Assembly: GCF_024124905.1 (NCBI RefSeq)
Contig: NZ_JAMXST010000003.1
Location: 620,001-684,000 of the forward strand
Source: Cellulosimicrobium cellulans
Lineage (GTDB): Bacteria; Actinomycetota; Actinomycetes; Actinomycetales; Cellulomonadaceae
DNA length: 64,000 bases
Direction of reading: 5' to 3'
Below, in pieces: positions 45,091 to 53,576 of the stretch (the stretch's first letter is position 1; each line of letters starts with the position of its first letter). The notes under the pieces were generated by a model that was not told the DNA's origin, made no database searches, and saw nothing but the letters and a program-made list of their open reading frames with translations. A program made the position numbers and the translations under genes.

Positions 45091-45947
45091 GCACGCGCAC
45101 CGACCTGTCGTCCCCGGCGAGCCGGACGACGCCCGGCACCGACGCGGTGATGCGGACCGGGGCCGCGAAGTTCCTCGCCGACACCTGGGCCGTCTTCACG
45201 CGCGAGATCCTGCTCGTCCTGCGTGATCCCTTCACGCTGATCTTCTCGCTGCTCCAGCCGCTGATCTTCCTCGGCCTGTTCGGCCCGCTGCTCACGGGCG
45301 CGGTCGGCGGGTTCGGGGGTGGAGCGCCCGGCGGCGGCGGGTCGACGGCGGAGACGCTGCAGTGGTTCGTGCCCGGCGTGATCGTCATGATCTCGCTGTT
45401 CGGCACGTCCATGAGCGGGTCGAACCTGCTGTACGAGATGATGACCGGCTCCTACGAGCGCGTCCTCGCGACGCCGCTCGACCGGTCCGCGATCCTCGTC
45501 GGCCGCTCGCTCAAGGAGTTCGCGCCGCTCGTCGTGCAGGGCCTGCTCATCGCGCTCGTCTGCGTCCCGTTCGGGTTCACGCTCTACCCGCTGCACCTGC
45601 TCGTCGGGCTGCTGCTGCTCGGGCTGTTCGGCATCGGCGTGGGCGCGCTGTCGATCGCGCTCGCGCTCGCCGCGAAGAACCGCGAGTGGCTGTTCTGGGG
45701 CGTGCAGCAGTCGCTGCTGTTCCCGCTGCTCATCCTCTCCGGGATGATGCTGCCGCTCGAGGCCGGGCCGGCGTGGATGCGCACGGCGGCGCTGTTCAAC
45801 CCGCTGACGTACATCGTCGACGCGGAGCGCGCGCTGCTCGCCGGGAGGTTCGCGGACCCCGACGTGCTGTGGGGCTTCGTCGCCGCGGCGGTGACGTGCG
45901 TCGTCGGCCTCTGGATCGGCATCCGCCGCACCCGCAAGACGGTCTGA
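45087..45947 (+). CDS. ABC-2 type permease, DrrB type
   Basis: A 286-residue membrane subunit with six helices (about 45-280). A Gly-rich outer loop (about 75-92) follows the first helix. The sequence RDPFTLIFSLLQPLIFLGLF and the cytoplasmic YERVLATPLDRSAILVGR are typical of drug/lipid ABC-2 exporters. GAGAGGAGG precedes the ATG, which overlaps the ATPase stop. The two form one exporter unit. Confidence 0.92.
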   Translation: MSTRTDLSSPASRTTPGTDAVMRTGAAKFLADTWAVFTREILLVLRDPFTLIFSLLQPLIFLGLFGPLLTGAVGGFGGGAPGGGGSTAETLQWFVPGVIVMISLFGTSMSGSNLLYEMMTGSYERVLATPLDRSAILVGRSLKEFAPLVVQGLLIALVCVPFGFTLYPLHLLVGLLLLGLFGIGVGALSIALALAAKNREWLFWGVQQSLLFPLLILSGMMLPLEAGPAWMRTAALFNPLTYIVDAERALLAGRFADPDVLWGFVAAAVTCVVGLWIGIRRTRKTV

Positions 45948-45956
45948 CCCTCGCGG

Positions 45957-46012
45957 CGAACCCGGGACCGCTCCCCACCGCGACACCGTCGTGGGGAGCG
46001 ACCCCGGGTTCG
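45957..46012. repeat. intergenic palindrome, family copy 3
   Basis: Arms of 22 bp (45957-45978 and 45991-46012) match at 20 positions around a 12-bp spacer. The arms share CGAACCCGGG with copies at 13184 and 31931 but diverge inward. It starts 10 bp after the ABC permease stop and may act as its terminator. Confidence 0.8.
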
Positions 46013-46147
46013 ACCGAGGACGTTCGTCCCGGGTCGGGCGGACGTCGTGCCCGTCCTCGCGGTGTTCGCCGCGAGGCGCTACTCGGGCGGTCGTACGCTC
46101 GCAGAGGCCCGGTGACCCGGGCCGACGACGGGACGAGAGGGTCGAGG

Positions 46148-47272
46148 GTGAGCGAGACCGAGACGGCGCAGGGGACGCGGGACCGCGCGGGGAGGGTGGT
46201 CGTGCGGCGGCACGCCGAGGTCGTCGCGGCGGCGCAGGACCCCGTCCTCTTCTCCAGCGCGGCGTCGGCCCACCTGCAGGTGCCCAACGGGCTCGACGGC
46301 GCGGAGCACGCGCGGGCGCGCCGGCTCCTCGACCCGTTCTTCGCCCCGGACGAGCTCGCGTGGCTCGCCCCGGTGCTCGACGACCTCGCCGCCGGGCTGG
46401 TCGACGACGTCGCGGGCGGCCCGTTCGACGCCGTCGAGCTCGGCGCCCGCTACGCCGTGCGCGCCCAGTCGGCGTGGCTCGGCTGGCCCGCCGACCTCGA
46501 GGCCGAGCTGCTCGACTGGGTCGCGGAGAACCGTGCCGCGACCCGCTCCGGCGACCGCGCCTGGACGGGTCGTGTCGCCGCGCGCTTCGACCGCATCGTC
46601 CGCGGCCTGCTCGACGCGCGCCGCGCCGGCGCGACGGTCGGACCGGCACCGACCGGCCCGGAGCGCGACCCCGCGACCGGTCCCGACGTCACCGCCCGGC
46701 TGCTCGCCCAGCACGACGACGGCCGCCCGGCCTGGACGGACGAGGAGCTCGTCTCGATCCTGCGCAACTGGACCGGGGGAGACCTGTCCTCGCTCGCCCT
46801 GTGCGCGGGCGTCGTCGTGCACTGGCTGACCGAGCACCCCGAGCACCAGCGCCACCTGCGCGACGCCCCGGACGCCGCGCTCGACGCGGCGGTCGACGAG
46901 ATCCTGCGCCTCGACGACCCGTTCGTGTCCAACCGGCGCGTCGCGACGCGCGACACCGTCGTGGCCGGGTGCCCCGTCGCCGCGGGCGAGCAGGTCGTGC
47001 TCGACTGGCGCGCGGCCAACCGCGACCCGGAGGCGTTCGACGACCCGGCCGCGTACGACCCGGAGGGCCACGCCGACCGCAACCTCGTCTACGGGACGGG
47101 TCCGCACGTGTGCCCGGGCCGCCCGCTCGCGACGCTCGAGCTGCGCGTCCTCGTCCGCCGCCTCCTGCGCGCGGGCACGGTCGTGCACGACGACGCGCGG
47201 CCGGCCGAGCGCGAGACCGCGCCCGTCGCGGGCTTCCGCACCGTCCCGGTGCGCGTCGTCGCCGCCCGCTGA
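46148..47272 (+). CDS. cytochrome P450
   Basis: A 374-residue soluble P450. The heme-ligand loop is YGTGPHVCPGRPLATLELR (Cys about 322), the K-helix E-x-x-R is in DEILRLDDPF, and the I-helix shows NWTGGDLSSLALC, so the usual AGxxT is TGGDL, a variant of the oxygen-activating site. Substrate unknown. GAGAGGG lies before the GTG. No ferredoxin or reductase gene is adjacent. It may stand alone between palindrome copy 3 and a strong hairpin. Confidence 0.9.
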   Translation: MSETETAQGTRDRAGRVVVRRHAEVVAAAQDPVLFSSAASAHLQVPNGLDGAEHARARRLLDPFFAPDELAWLAPVLDDLAAGLVDDVAGGPFDAVELGARYAVRAQSAWLGWPADLEAELLDWVAENRAATRSGDRAWTGRVAARFDRIVRGLLDARRAGATVGPAPTGPERDPATGPDVTARLLAQHDDGRPAWTDEELVSILRNWTGGDLSSLALCAGVVVHWLTEHPEHQRHLRDAPDAALDAAVDEILRLDDPFVSNRRVATRDTVVAGCPVAAGEQVVLDWRAANRDPEAFDDPAAYDPEGHADRNLVYGTGPHVCPGRPLATLELRVLVRRLLRAGTVVHDDARPAERETAPVAGFRTVPVRVVAAR

Positions 47273-47310
47273 CCCACCCAGCCCCGACGGCGACCGAGCC
47301 CCGACGAGAC

Positions 47311-47357
47311 GGGAGAAGTGGCCCCTCCGACACCGGCCGGAGGGGCCACTTCTCCCA
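47311..47357. terminator. strong two-way hairpin after P450 and nrdG
   Basis: A perfect 18-bp stem (47311-47328 with 47339-47356), extendable by one pair, encloses a loop of about 8-10 nt between convergent P450 and nrdG genes. Confidence 0.82.
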
Positions 47358-47370
47358 TCTCGGTCGGTCG

Positions 47371-47964
47371 CTACGAGGCGAGGTCCGCACCCGCGGCGGG
47401 TCCGGCGTCGGGCACGCGCGGCCACGGGACCGCGTGGCCCGACGCGAGCGACGCGCGCGCGTCGAGGACGCGCTGGTTGGTGCTCCCGCGGAACGCGAGG
47501 GTGAGGTCGCGGCGCGCGAGCTCGAAGCGGCCGTCGACGAGCACGTCGACCTCGGCGAGCAGCGCGCGCTGGTCGGGGGAGCCGGTGCGCAGCTCCTCGA
47601 GGGTGTAGCCCGTCCAGCACCACACGTCCTTGCGGTCGCCGTGCTCCGCGCGCAGCCGGCGGACGAGCCGCAGGCACACCTCCGTGTTGAGGAACGGCTC
47701 CCCGCCGAGCAGGGAGAGGCCCTGCACGGCGGGGTGCGCGAGGTCGGCGAGGACGCGCTCCTCCAGCGCGTCGTCGTAGGGGCGTCCGTAGCGGAAGCTC
47801 CACGCGGCCTCGTTGAAGCAGCCCTCGCACGCGAACAGGCAGCCGCTCACGTAGAGCGAGCAACGCACGCCCTCGCCGTCGACCATGACGAACGGCTTGT
47901 AGTCCGCGACGTACCCCCGGCTGACGCGGTCCGAGCGCCAGCCGGGGCCCGGGGTGCGTGCCAC
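47371..47964 (-). CDS. nrdG: anaerobic ribonucleotide reductase activating protein
   Basis: A radical-SAM activase of about 197 residues that makes the glycyl radical on NrdD. The iron-sulfur motif is GCLFACEGCFNEAAW (C-x3-C-x2-C), preceded by the family text VADYKPFVMVDGEGVRCSLY. LSLLGGEPFLN is the SAM-binding GGE motif. AGGAGG stands 4 nt before the GTG at 47964, which begins before the conserved N-terminus. It lies 8 bp after nrdD in the same unit. Confidence 0.93.
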   Translation of the reverse strand: MARTPGPGWRSDRVSRGYVADYKPFVMVDGEGVRCSLYVSGCLFACEGCFNEAAWSFRYGRPYDDALEERVLADLAHPAVQGLSLLGGEPFLNTEVCLRLVRRLRAEHGDRKDVWCWTGYTLEELRTGSPDQRALLAEVDVLVDGRFELARRDLTLAFRGSTNQRVLDARASLASGHAVPWPRVPDAGPAAGADLAS

Positions 47965-47972
47965 CGTCCCTC

Positions 47973-50228
47973 CTACGCGGTGCCCGACGGCGCAGCCCGG
48001 CCCGGTGCGGTCGGCGCGCCGTCGTCCACGGTGGACGACGGCGGTCCCGCCAGGTGCTTGACCCGCGCGGAGATCTCCGCGTGGCGGCCGTGCACCATGG
48101 GGCGCTGCTGCGGGTTGCCGAGGTATCCGCACGTGCGCTTCACGACGTCGCACGTGCGCGGGTCGGCGTTGCCGCACGACGGGCACGCGAAGCCGCGCGC
48201 GGTCGGGTCGAAGTCGCCCGTGAACCCGCACGCGTAGCAGCGGTCGATGGGCGTGTTCGTGCCGAGGTAGCCCACGCGGTCGTACGCGTAGTCCCAGACC
48301 GCCTCCAGGGCCTTCGGGTTCTGCTGGAGCACGGGGTACTCGCAGTAGTGGATGAACCCGCCGGATGTGTACCGCGCGTACTCGGCCTCGAAGTCGAGCT
48401 TCTCGAACGGCGTCGGGCTCTTGCGGACGTCGTAGTGGAAGCTGTTCGTGTAGTAGTCCTTGTCGGTGATGTCGGGCACCGCGCCGAACCGCTCCCGGTC
48501 GAGGCGGCAGAACCGGTCGGTGAGGCTCTCGCTCGGCGTCGCGTAGACGCTGATCCGGTAGCCGAGCCGCGCCGTCCACCCGGCGGCGTGCGCGTGCAGG
48601 GACCGCAGCACGTCGAGCGTCAGCTCCTTGGCCCGCGGGTCGTGCTCCCAGGCGCCGCCGTAGAACGCGGCGGCCACCTCGTACAGCCCGATGTACCCGA
48701 GCGACACCGTGGCGCGGCCGTCGCGGAAGAGCCGGTCGACGTCGTCGTCCGGTGCGAGGCGCTCCCCGAAGGCCCCGTGGACGTAGAGGATCGGCGCGTT
48801 GCCCGGCGTCGCCTCCTTGCAGCGCTCGATGCGGAAGACGAGCGCGTCGTGCACGGTCTCCAGGCGCTCGTCGAGCAGTCGCCAGAACATGTCGAGGTCG
48901 CCGTCCGCCTCGAGCGCGATGCGCGGGAGGTTGAGCGTCACGACGCCCAGGTTCATGCGCCCCTCGGAGACGTCCTGGCCGTGCTCGTCCTGCCAGCCCT
49001 GGAGGAACGACCGGCACCCCATGGGCACCTTGAACGACCCGGTGAGCTCGACGATCTTGTCGTACGACAGCACGTCCGGGTACATGCGCTTCGTCGCGCA
49101 CTCGACCGCGAGCTGCTTGAGGTCGTGGTTGGGGTTGCCGGGGTCGAGGTTCACGCCGCGGCGCAGCGTGAAGATGAGCTTGGGGAAGATCGCGGTGCGG
49201 CCCTCGCTCCCGAGGCCGCGGATCCGGATCTGGAGGATCGCGCGCTGGATCTCGCGCTCCAGCCAGCCCGTGCCGAGCCCGAACCCGACCGACGTGAACG
49301 GCGTCTGCCCGTTCGACGTGAACAGGGTGTTGATCTCGTACTCCAGCGACTGCATCGCGTCGTAGATGTCCTTGCGCGTCTTCTCGCGCGCGTACTCCTC
49401 GTGCGCGGACGGGTCGGCGATCCAGCGGCGCGCGTCCGCGAGGTGCTTCTCCAGGTTGCGCTCGGCGTAGGGAGCGAGGAGCTCGTCGATGCGGTTGACC
49501 GAGCACCCGCCGTACTGGCTGGAGGACACGTTCGCGATGATCTGGCTGATCTGCGCCGTCGCGGTCTGGATCGAGCGGGGAGGCTCCACCTGCGCGTTCC
49601 CGATCCGGAAGCCGCTCGACAGCATCGACCGGAAGTCGATGAGGCAGCAGTTCGTCATGGGCGCGTAGGGGTGGTAGTCGAGGTCGTGGTAGTGCAGGTC
49701 GCCCTTCTGGTGCGCGTTGGCGACGTGCGGCGGGAGCATCCGCAGCCCGATCGCCTTGCCCACGGTCCCGGCCGTGAGGTCGCGCTGGGTGTTGAAGACC
49801 TCGCTGTCCTTGTTCGCGTTCTCGTTGACGACCGTGGAGTCCTTGTCCAGCAGCCGCACGATCGAGTGGTTGAGGTCCGTCGCGCGGCTGCGCGCGAAGT
49901 CGCGCTGCACGCGGTAGTCGATGTAGGCGCGGGCGACGTCGTACTCGTGCGACCCGAGCAGCACGTGCTCGACGACGCCCTGGATCTCGTAGATCTTCAC
50001 GGTGCCGACGAACCGCGCGGCGATCTCCGCGTCGACGCGGTCCACGACCTCGTCGACACGGCTCCGGTGCGCGGCCGTGAGGTCGCCGTGCACCTCCGCG
50101 AAGGCCTTCGTCACGGCGGCGCGGATGCGGCCGTCGTCGAACGGCCGCCGACGGCCGTCGCGCTTGAGGACCTCCAGCGTGGCGGTCGTGATGCGCGGTG
50201 CTGCCTGGTCGAGCTCGATGGTGGTCAT
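47973..50228 (-). CDS. nrdD: anaerobic ribonucleoside-triphosphate reductase
   Basis: A 751-residue oxygen-sensitive reductase making deoxynucleotides without O2. The N-terminal ATP-cone (about 12-100) begins EVLKRDGRRRPFDDGRIRAA. The C-terminus holds a zinc site (CYACGFTGDFDPTARG, then CPSCG) and the glycyl-radical motif RTCGYLGNPQQRP with the Gly near 701. Length is normal. Two NrdR-like boxes lie upstream. Its presence implies DNA synthesis during anaerobic growth. Confidence 0.95.
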   Translation of the reverse strand: MTTIELDQAAPRITTATLEVLKRDGRRRPFDDGRIRAAVTKAFAEVHGDLTAAHRSRVDEVVDRVDAEIAARFVGTVKIYEIQGVVEHVLLGSHEYDVARAYIDYRVQRDFARSRATDLNHSIVRLLDKDSTVVNENANKDSEVFNTQRDLTAGTVGKAIGLRMLPPHVANAHQKGDLHYHDLDYHPYAPMTNCCLIDFRSMLSSGFRIGNAQVEPPRSIQTATAQISQIIANVSSSQYGGCSVNRIDELLAPYAERNLEKHLADARRWIADPSAHEEYAREKTRKDIYDAMQSLEYEINTLFTSNGQTPFTSVGFGLGTGWLEREIQRAILQIRIRGLGSEGRTAIFPKLIFTLRRGVNLDPGNPNHDLKQLAVECATKRMYPDVLSYDKIVELTGSFKVPMGCRSFLQGWQDEHGQDVSEGRMNLGVVTLNLPRIALEADGDLDMFWRLLDERLETVHDALVFRIERCKEATPGNAPILYVHGAFGERLAPDDDVDRLFRDGRATVSLGYIGLYEVAAAFYGGAWEHDPRAKELTLDVLRSLHAHAAGWTARLGYRISVYATPSESLTDRFCRLDRERFGAVPDITDKDYYTNSFHYDVRKSPTPFEKLDFEAEYARYTSGGFIHYCEYPVLQQNPKALEAVWDYAYDRVGYLGTNTPIDRCYACGFTGDFDPTARGFACPSCGNADPRTCDVVKRTCGYLGNPQQRPMVHGRHAEISARVKHLAGPPSSTVDDGAPTAPGRAAPSGTA

Positions 50229-50295
50229 CGCTCGTCCCCTCTGCCCACCGAGTTCTCGTCTGCGTCCCGCAGGGGTTGCGAGACGGACCGCACCC

Positions 50296-50337
50296 CAACA
50301 TGTGGGGTCTGGATCACGGCTGCGCCACCATATCTAG
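50296..50337 (-). promoter_or_regulatory. tandem NrdR-like boxes
   Basis: CAACATGTGG (50296-50305) and CCATATCTAG (50328-50337) match the NrdR core CwATATaTwG at about 7 and 8 of 10 positions and start 32 bp apart, close to the three-turn spacing usual for NrdR boxes. The flank ACCCC..GGGGT makes the first a wider palindrome. Confidence 0.6.
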
Positions 50338-50486
50338 TTCGCAGGGCCCGTGCGACGCGCATCCCCGGCGTGGCGGGGAGCGCGGGACAGGTCGTGACCT
50401 TGGTCCCGTCGGGGCGGGTCCTGGGGCCCGGCGCGACGGGGATTTCTCGCGGTCGGGACCGTGCGTCGCGGCGCTAGCCTCGGGGC

Positions 50487-51260
50487 GTGTCCCGACGTCC
50501 CCCCGGCTGGGTGCCGAACCAGCACGGCGCGTGGCCGATGCTGCTCCTGCCGTTCGTCGTCGGGTCGGTCCGGGGGATCCAGGACGCCGGGTTCCGGCCC
50601 GTGACCGTCGCGCTCGGTGCGCTGTGGCTCGTCGGCTACCTCGCCTACTTCGCGGCCGGGCTCTGGCTGAAGTCGCGTCGTCGGCCGCGCTACCGGCGCC
50701 CGATGCTCACGTACGGCGCGACCGCCGCGGCGCTCGGGCTGGTCGTGCTCGTGCTCGACCCGGCGCTCGTGCTCTGGGCGCCCGCGTTCGTCCCGTTCCT
50801 CGCGCTCGGGCTGTGGGCCTCCGCCCAGCGCACCGAGCGGTCGGTCGCCGCGGGCGGCGCGATGACCGTCGCGGCGTCGCTCATGACGGTCGTCGCGTAC
50901 GCCGCGTGCCGGCCCCCGGGCGCGCCCGTGCTGGCGGTCCCCGTGGTGGTGTGGCTCGTCGCCGCGCTCCTGCTCGCCTACCTGTTCGGGACCGTGCTCT
51001 ACGTCAAGACGATGATCCGCGAGCGCGGCGTGCGGTCGTACGTCGTCGCCTCGGTCGCATACCACGCGGCGGTCACCGTCGCGGCGGGCGTGGTCGCCGT
51101 CGTGCACGACCCCTCGTGGTGGTGGGCGACGGCGTTCCTCGCCGCGGCGACGGTGCGCGCGGCCGCGCTGCCGGGACGGCCCCTGAGCCCGCGGGCCGTC
51201 GGGATCGGGGAGATCGTCGCGACCGTGCTGCTGCTCGTCGTCGCGCTCGCCGTGCGGTAG
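50487..51260 (+). CDS. YwiC-like membrane protein
   Basis: A 257-residue protein with seven or eight membrane helices. The opening PNQHGAWPMLLLPFVVG is the YwiC family signature. In Bacillus ywiC lies near anaerobic respiration genes, and here it is divergent from nrdDG, which suggests a link to anaerobic growth; the function is unknown. The GTG is 6 nt after TAGCCT (50475-50480), so the message is probably leaderless. Confidence 0.85.
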   Translation: MSRRPPGWVPNQHGAWPMLLLPFVVGSVRGIQDAGFRPVTVALGALWLVGYLAYFAAGLWLKSRRRPRYRRPMLTYGATAAALGLVVLVLDPALVLWAPAFVPFLALGLWASAQRTERSVAAGGAMTVAASLMTVVAYAACRPPGAPVLAVPVVVWLVAALLLAYLFGTVLYVKTMIRERGVRSYVVASVAYHAAVTVAAGVVAVVHDPSWWWATAFLAAATVRAAALPGRPLSPRAVGIGEIVATVLLLVVALAVR

Positions 51261-51359
51261 GGCTGCCGTCCGTCTCGCGCGGGTCCTGCCCCCCCCGTGC
51301 TGCCGGGTGCGGACGACGGCTGCCGGACGGTCGGCGGCGTCCGGTGGTTCACTGGCCCG

Positions 51360-51728
51360 ATGGACGACGACGCGCCCCTCACGGTCTCCGGCCTCGGCGA
51401 GCGCGTCGAGGCCGTCTCGGCGCTCTACGCGCGCAAGTTCGGCGTCGAGCGCGACCCGGACTGGTTCATGCTCAAGCTCGCCGAGGAGGTCGGGGAGCTC
51501 ACCCAGGCGTTCCTCGTCACGACGGGACGCACCCGCCCGCGCGGGGACGCACCGCCGTCCGGCGCCGCCCCTGACGGGGCCACCGGGAACGACGGCGGGG
51601 CCTCGCCCCTCGCGGACGAGGTCGCCGACGTCCTGGCGCACCTGCTCCTGCTCGCGCGCTCCCAGGGGGTCGACGTCGACGCGGCCGTACGGCGCAAGTG
51701 GCTCGCGTGGGAGGCGGAGCTGCCGTGA
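51360..51728 (+). CDS. MazG-like nucleotide pyrophosphohydrolase
   Basis: A 122-residue all-alpha protein. The metal motifs LKLAEEVGELTQAFL (about 38-52) and DEVADVLAHLLLLA (about 85-98) are those of MazG-type pyrophosphatases that hydrolyse nucleoside triphosphates. A disordered insert of about 25 residues separates them. The exact substrate is unknown. The start is the ATG at 51360. Confidence 0.85.
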   Translation: MDDDAPLTVSGLGERVEAVSALYARKFGVERDPDWFMLKLAEEVGELTQAFLVTTGRTRPRGDAPPSGAAPDGATGNDGGASPLADEVADVLAHLLLLARSQGVDVDAAVRRKWLAWEAELP

Positions 51729-51787
51729 CCCGGCGCCGGTCCGGCGCCGTGCGGCCGGGGCGCTACCGGCGCCGCTAGGGTGGCGCC

Positions 51788-52318
51788 GTGACCGACCACC
51801 GCACCGATCCGCCCGTCACCGCCGACGAGGTGGCTACGCTGCGCGGCTTCCTCGACTTCCACCGCGACACGCTGCGCTGGAAGACGTCGGGCCTCGACGC
51901 GGCCGAGCTCTCCCACCGGCTCCGGCCCTCGTCGATGACGCTCGGCGGGCTGCTCAAGCACCTCGCGTTCGTGGAGTCGAACTGGTTCTCCGAGGTGCTG
52001 CTCGGTGACCCGCTCATGGCGCCGTTCGACACCGCCGACTGGGCCGAGGACCGCGACTGGGACTGGACGACGGCGGCGGGCGACTCCCCGGAGGAGCTGC
52101 GCATGCTGTTCGACCGCGCCGTCGCGGCGTCCGACGCGATCCTCGACGACGCGCTCGCCGACGGTGGCCTCGACCGGCTGAGCGTGCGAGCGGACCGCCA
52201 CACGGGCGAGCGATGGAACCTGCGCTGGATCCTCGTCCACATGATCGAGGAGTACGCCCGGCACAACGGCCACGCCGACCTGCTCCGCGAGGCGATCGAC
52301 GGAACCGTCGGCGAGTAG
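51788..52318 (+). CDS. DinB/DUF664 family protein
   Basis: A 176-residue four-helix protein. The DUF664 layout is clear: LRGFLDFHRDTLRWKTSGLD, LGGLLKHLAFVESNWF and WILVHMIEEYARHNGHADLL. The three His/Glu positions (HLAFVE, H in HMIEE, HNGH) should bind a metal. Actinobacterial members include mycothiol-dependent transferases; the reaction here is not known. The GTG is 6 nt after TAGGGT (51776-51781). Confidence 0.87.
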   Translation: MTDHRTDPPVTADEVATLRGFLDFHRDTLRWKTSGLDAAELSHRLRPSSMTLGGLLKHLAFVESNWFSEVLLGDPLMAPFDTADWAEDRDWDWTTAAGDSPEELRMLFDRAVAASDAILDDALADGGLDRLSVRADRHTGERWNLRWILVHMIEEYARHNGHADLLREAIDGTVGE

Positions 52319-52440
52319 CGCGACCAGCGCCGTGTGCACGACAGGGTCGCGGTCGCCGGGTCCGGACGCGGTCGTCTCGTGGAGCCGGCGGGGTACGGAC
52401 GACGGTTGCCGCGAGCGGCGTCGCCCGGGACCATGGCCGC

Positions 52441-52839
52441 GTGACCGCTCCTGAGCAGCCCTCGTCCGTCCCTCCCTCGCGCCGTCCGAGCGTCGCGACC
52501 GTGGTCCTCGCGGCGCTCGTCCTGGTCGGGGTCGCCCTGCTGGCCGTCGCGACCTGGGTCGCGAGCCGCCCGACGGCGTCCGGATGGTTCGCGTACGCGC
52601 CGCTGTCCGGCACCACGTTCGTCCCCGGCGGGGCGTACCCGCTGGGTACCGCGGCGCTCCTCGCCGGCGCGGGCGCGCTGCTCGTCGGAGGAGCGGTCGG
52701 GTTCGTCGTGGGCCGCCGCAGCGGCCCGGCTGCGGTGGTGGGCTCCGGGACGACCGGACCCGGCACCTCCGGCCCCGGCGGTGCCGCGGGCCCGGGCGAG
52801 ACCTCAGGTCACGGTGCCGACGAGGCGCCTGCCGGATGA
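52441..52839 (+). CDS. small two-helix membrane protein
   Basis: A 132-residue protein with helices at about 18-40 and 63-90 and a Gly/Thr/Pro-rich tail from about 95. No family is recognised. Its stop overlaps the start of the HAD phosphatase gene (ATGA), so the two are expressed together. Confidence 0.65.
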   Translation: MTAPEQPSSVPPSRRPSVATVVLAALVLVGVALLAVATWVASRPTASGWFAYAPLSGTTFVPGGAYPLGTAALLAGAGALLVGGAVGFVVGRRSGPAAVVGSGTTGPGTSGPGGAAGPGETSGHGADEAPAG

Positions 52840-53513
52840 GCGCGCGCGACGACCTCGTCCTGCTCGACCTCGACGGCACGCTCACGGACTCGGCCCCCGG
52901 CATCCTCGCGTCGGTGCGGCACGCGTACGGCGTCCTGCGGCTCCCGGTCCCCGCCGAGGCGGTGCTCCGCGGCTTCGTCGGCCCGCCGCTCGGGGACTCG
53001 TTCGCCGCGCACGGCGTGCCGCACGATCGCGTGGCCGACGCCGTCGCCGCCTACCGTGACGTGTACGCGGCCGGGAACCTCCTCGACAACGCGGTCTACC
53101 CCGGCATCCCCGCGTGCCTGACGGCACTGCGCGGCGCCGGGCTGCGCCTCGCCGTCGCGACGTCGAAGCCGGAGCCGATGGCGCGGCGGATCGTCGCCCA
53201 CTTCGGGCTCGACGCGCACCTCGACCGCGGCCTCGACGACGTGTTCGGCGCGACGCTCGACGGCTCGCGCAGTGCCAAGGCGGACGTCGTCGCGCACGCG
53301 CTCGCGTCGCTCGACGCCGCTCGGCGCGTGGTCATGGTCGGCGACCGCGAGCACGACGTCCTCGGCGCCGGCGTCCACGGGATCCCGTGCGTGGGGGTCG
53401 CGTGGGGCTACGCGCGCCCGGGTGAGCTGACCGCGGCGGGCGCGACGGCGGTCGTCAGGACGCCGGCCGAGCTCGCGACCGTCCTGCTCCACCGGGCGCC
53501 GCTCGCGGCCTGA
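52836..53513 (+). CDS. HAD phosphatase, Gph-like
   Basis: A 225-residue haloacid dehalogenase-type phosphatase. Motif I is LLDLDGTLTDSAPGIL (Asp nucleophile), motif II AVATSKPEPM, and motif IV VVMVGDREHDVLGA. It resembles phosphoglycolate phosphatase or pyrophosphatase; the substrate is unknown. The start overlaps the preceding gene. Confidence 0.9.
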   Translation: MSARDDLVLLDLDGTLTDSAPGILASVRHAYGVLRLPVPAEAVLRGFVGPPLGDSFAAHGVPHDRVADAVAAYRDVYAAGNLLDNAVYPGIPACLTALRGAGLRLAVATSKPEPMARRIVAHFGLDAHLDRGLDDVFGATLDGSRSAKADVVAHALASLDAARRVVMVGDREHDVLGAGVHGIPCVGVAWGYARPGELTAAGATAVVRTPAELATVLLHRAPLAA

Positions 53514-53576
53514 CCGGACACCGCCGGCCGTCGGCGACGCGGGCCGATCGTGCCGGAGCGGACCGTGGGTCGCCGC

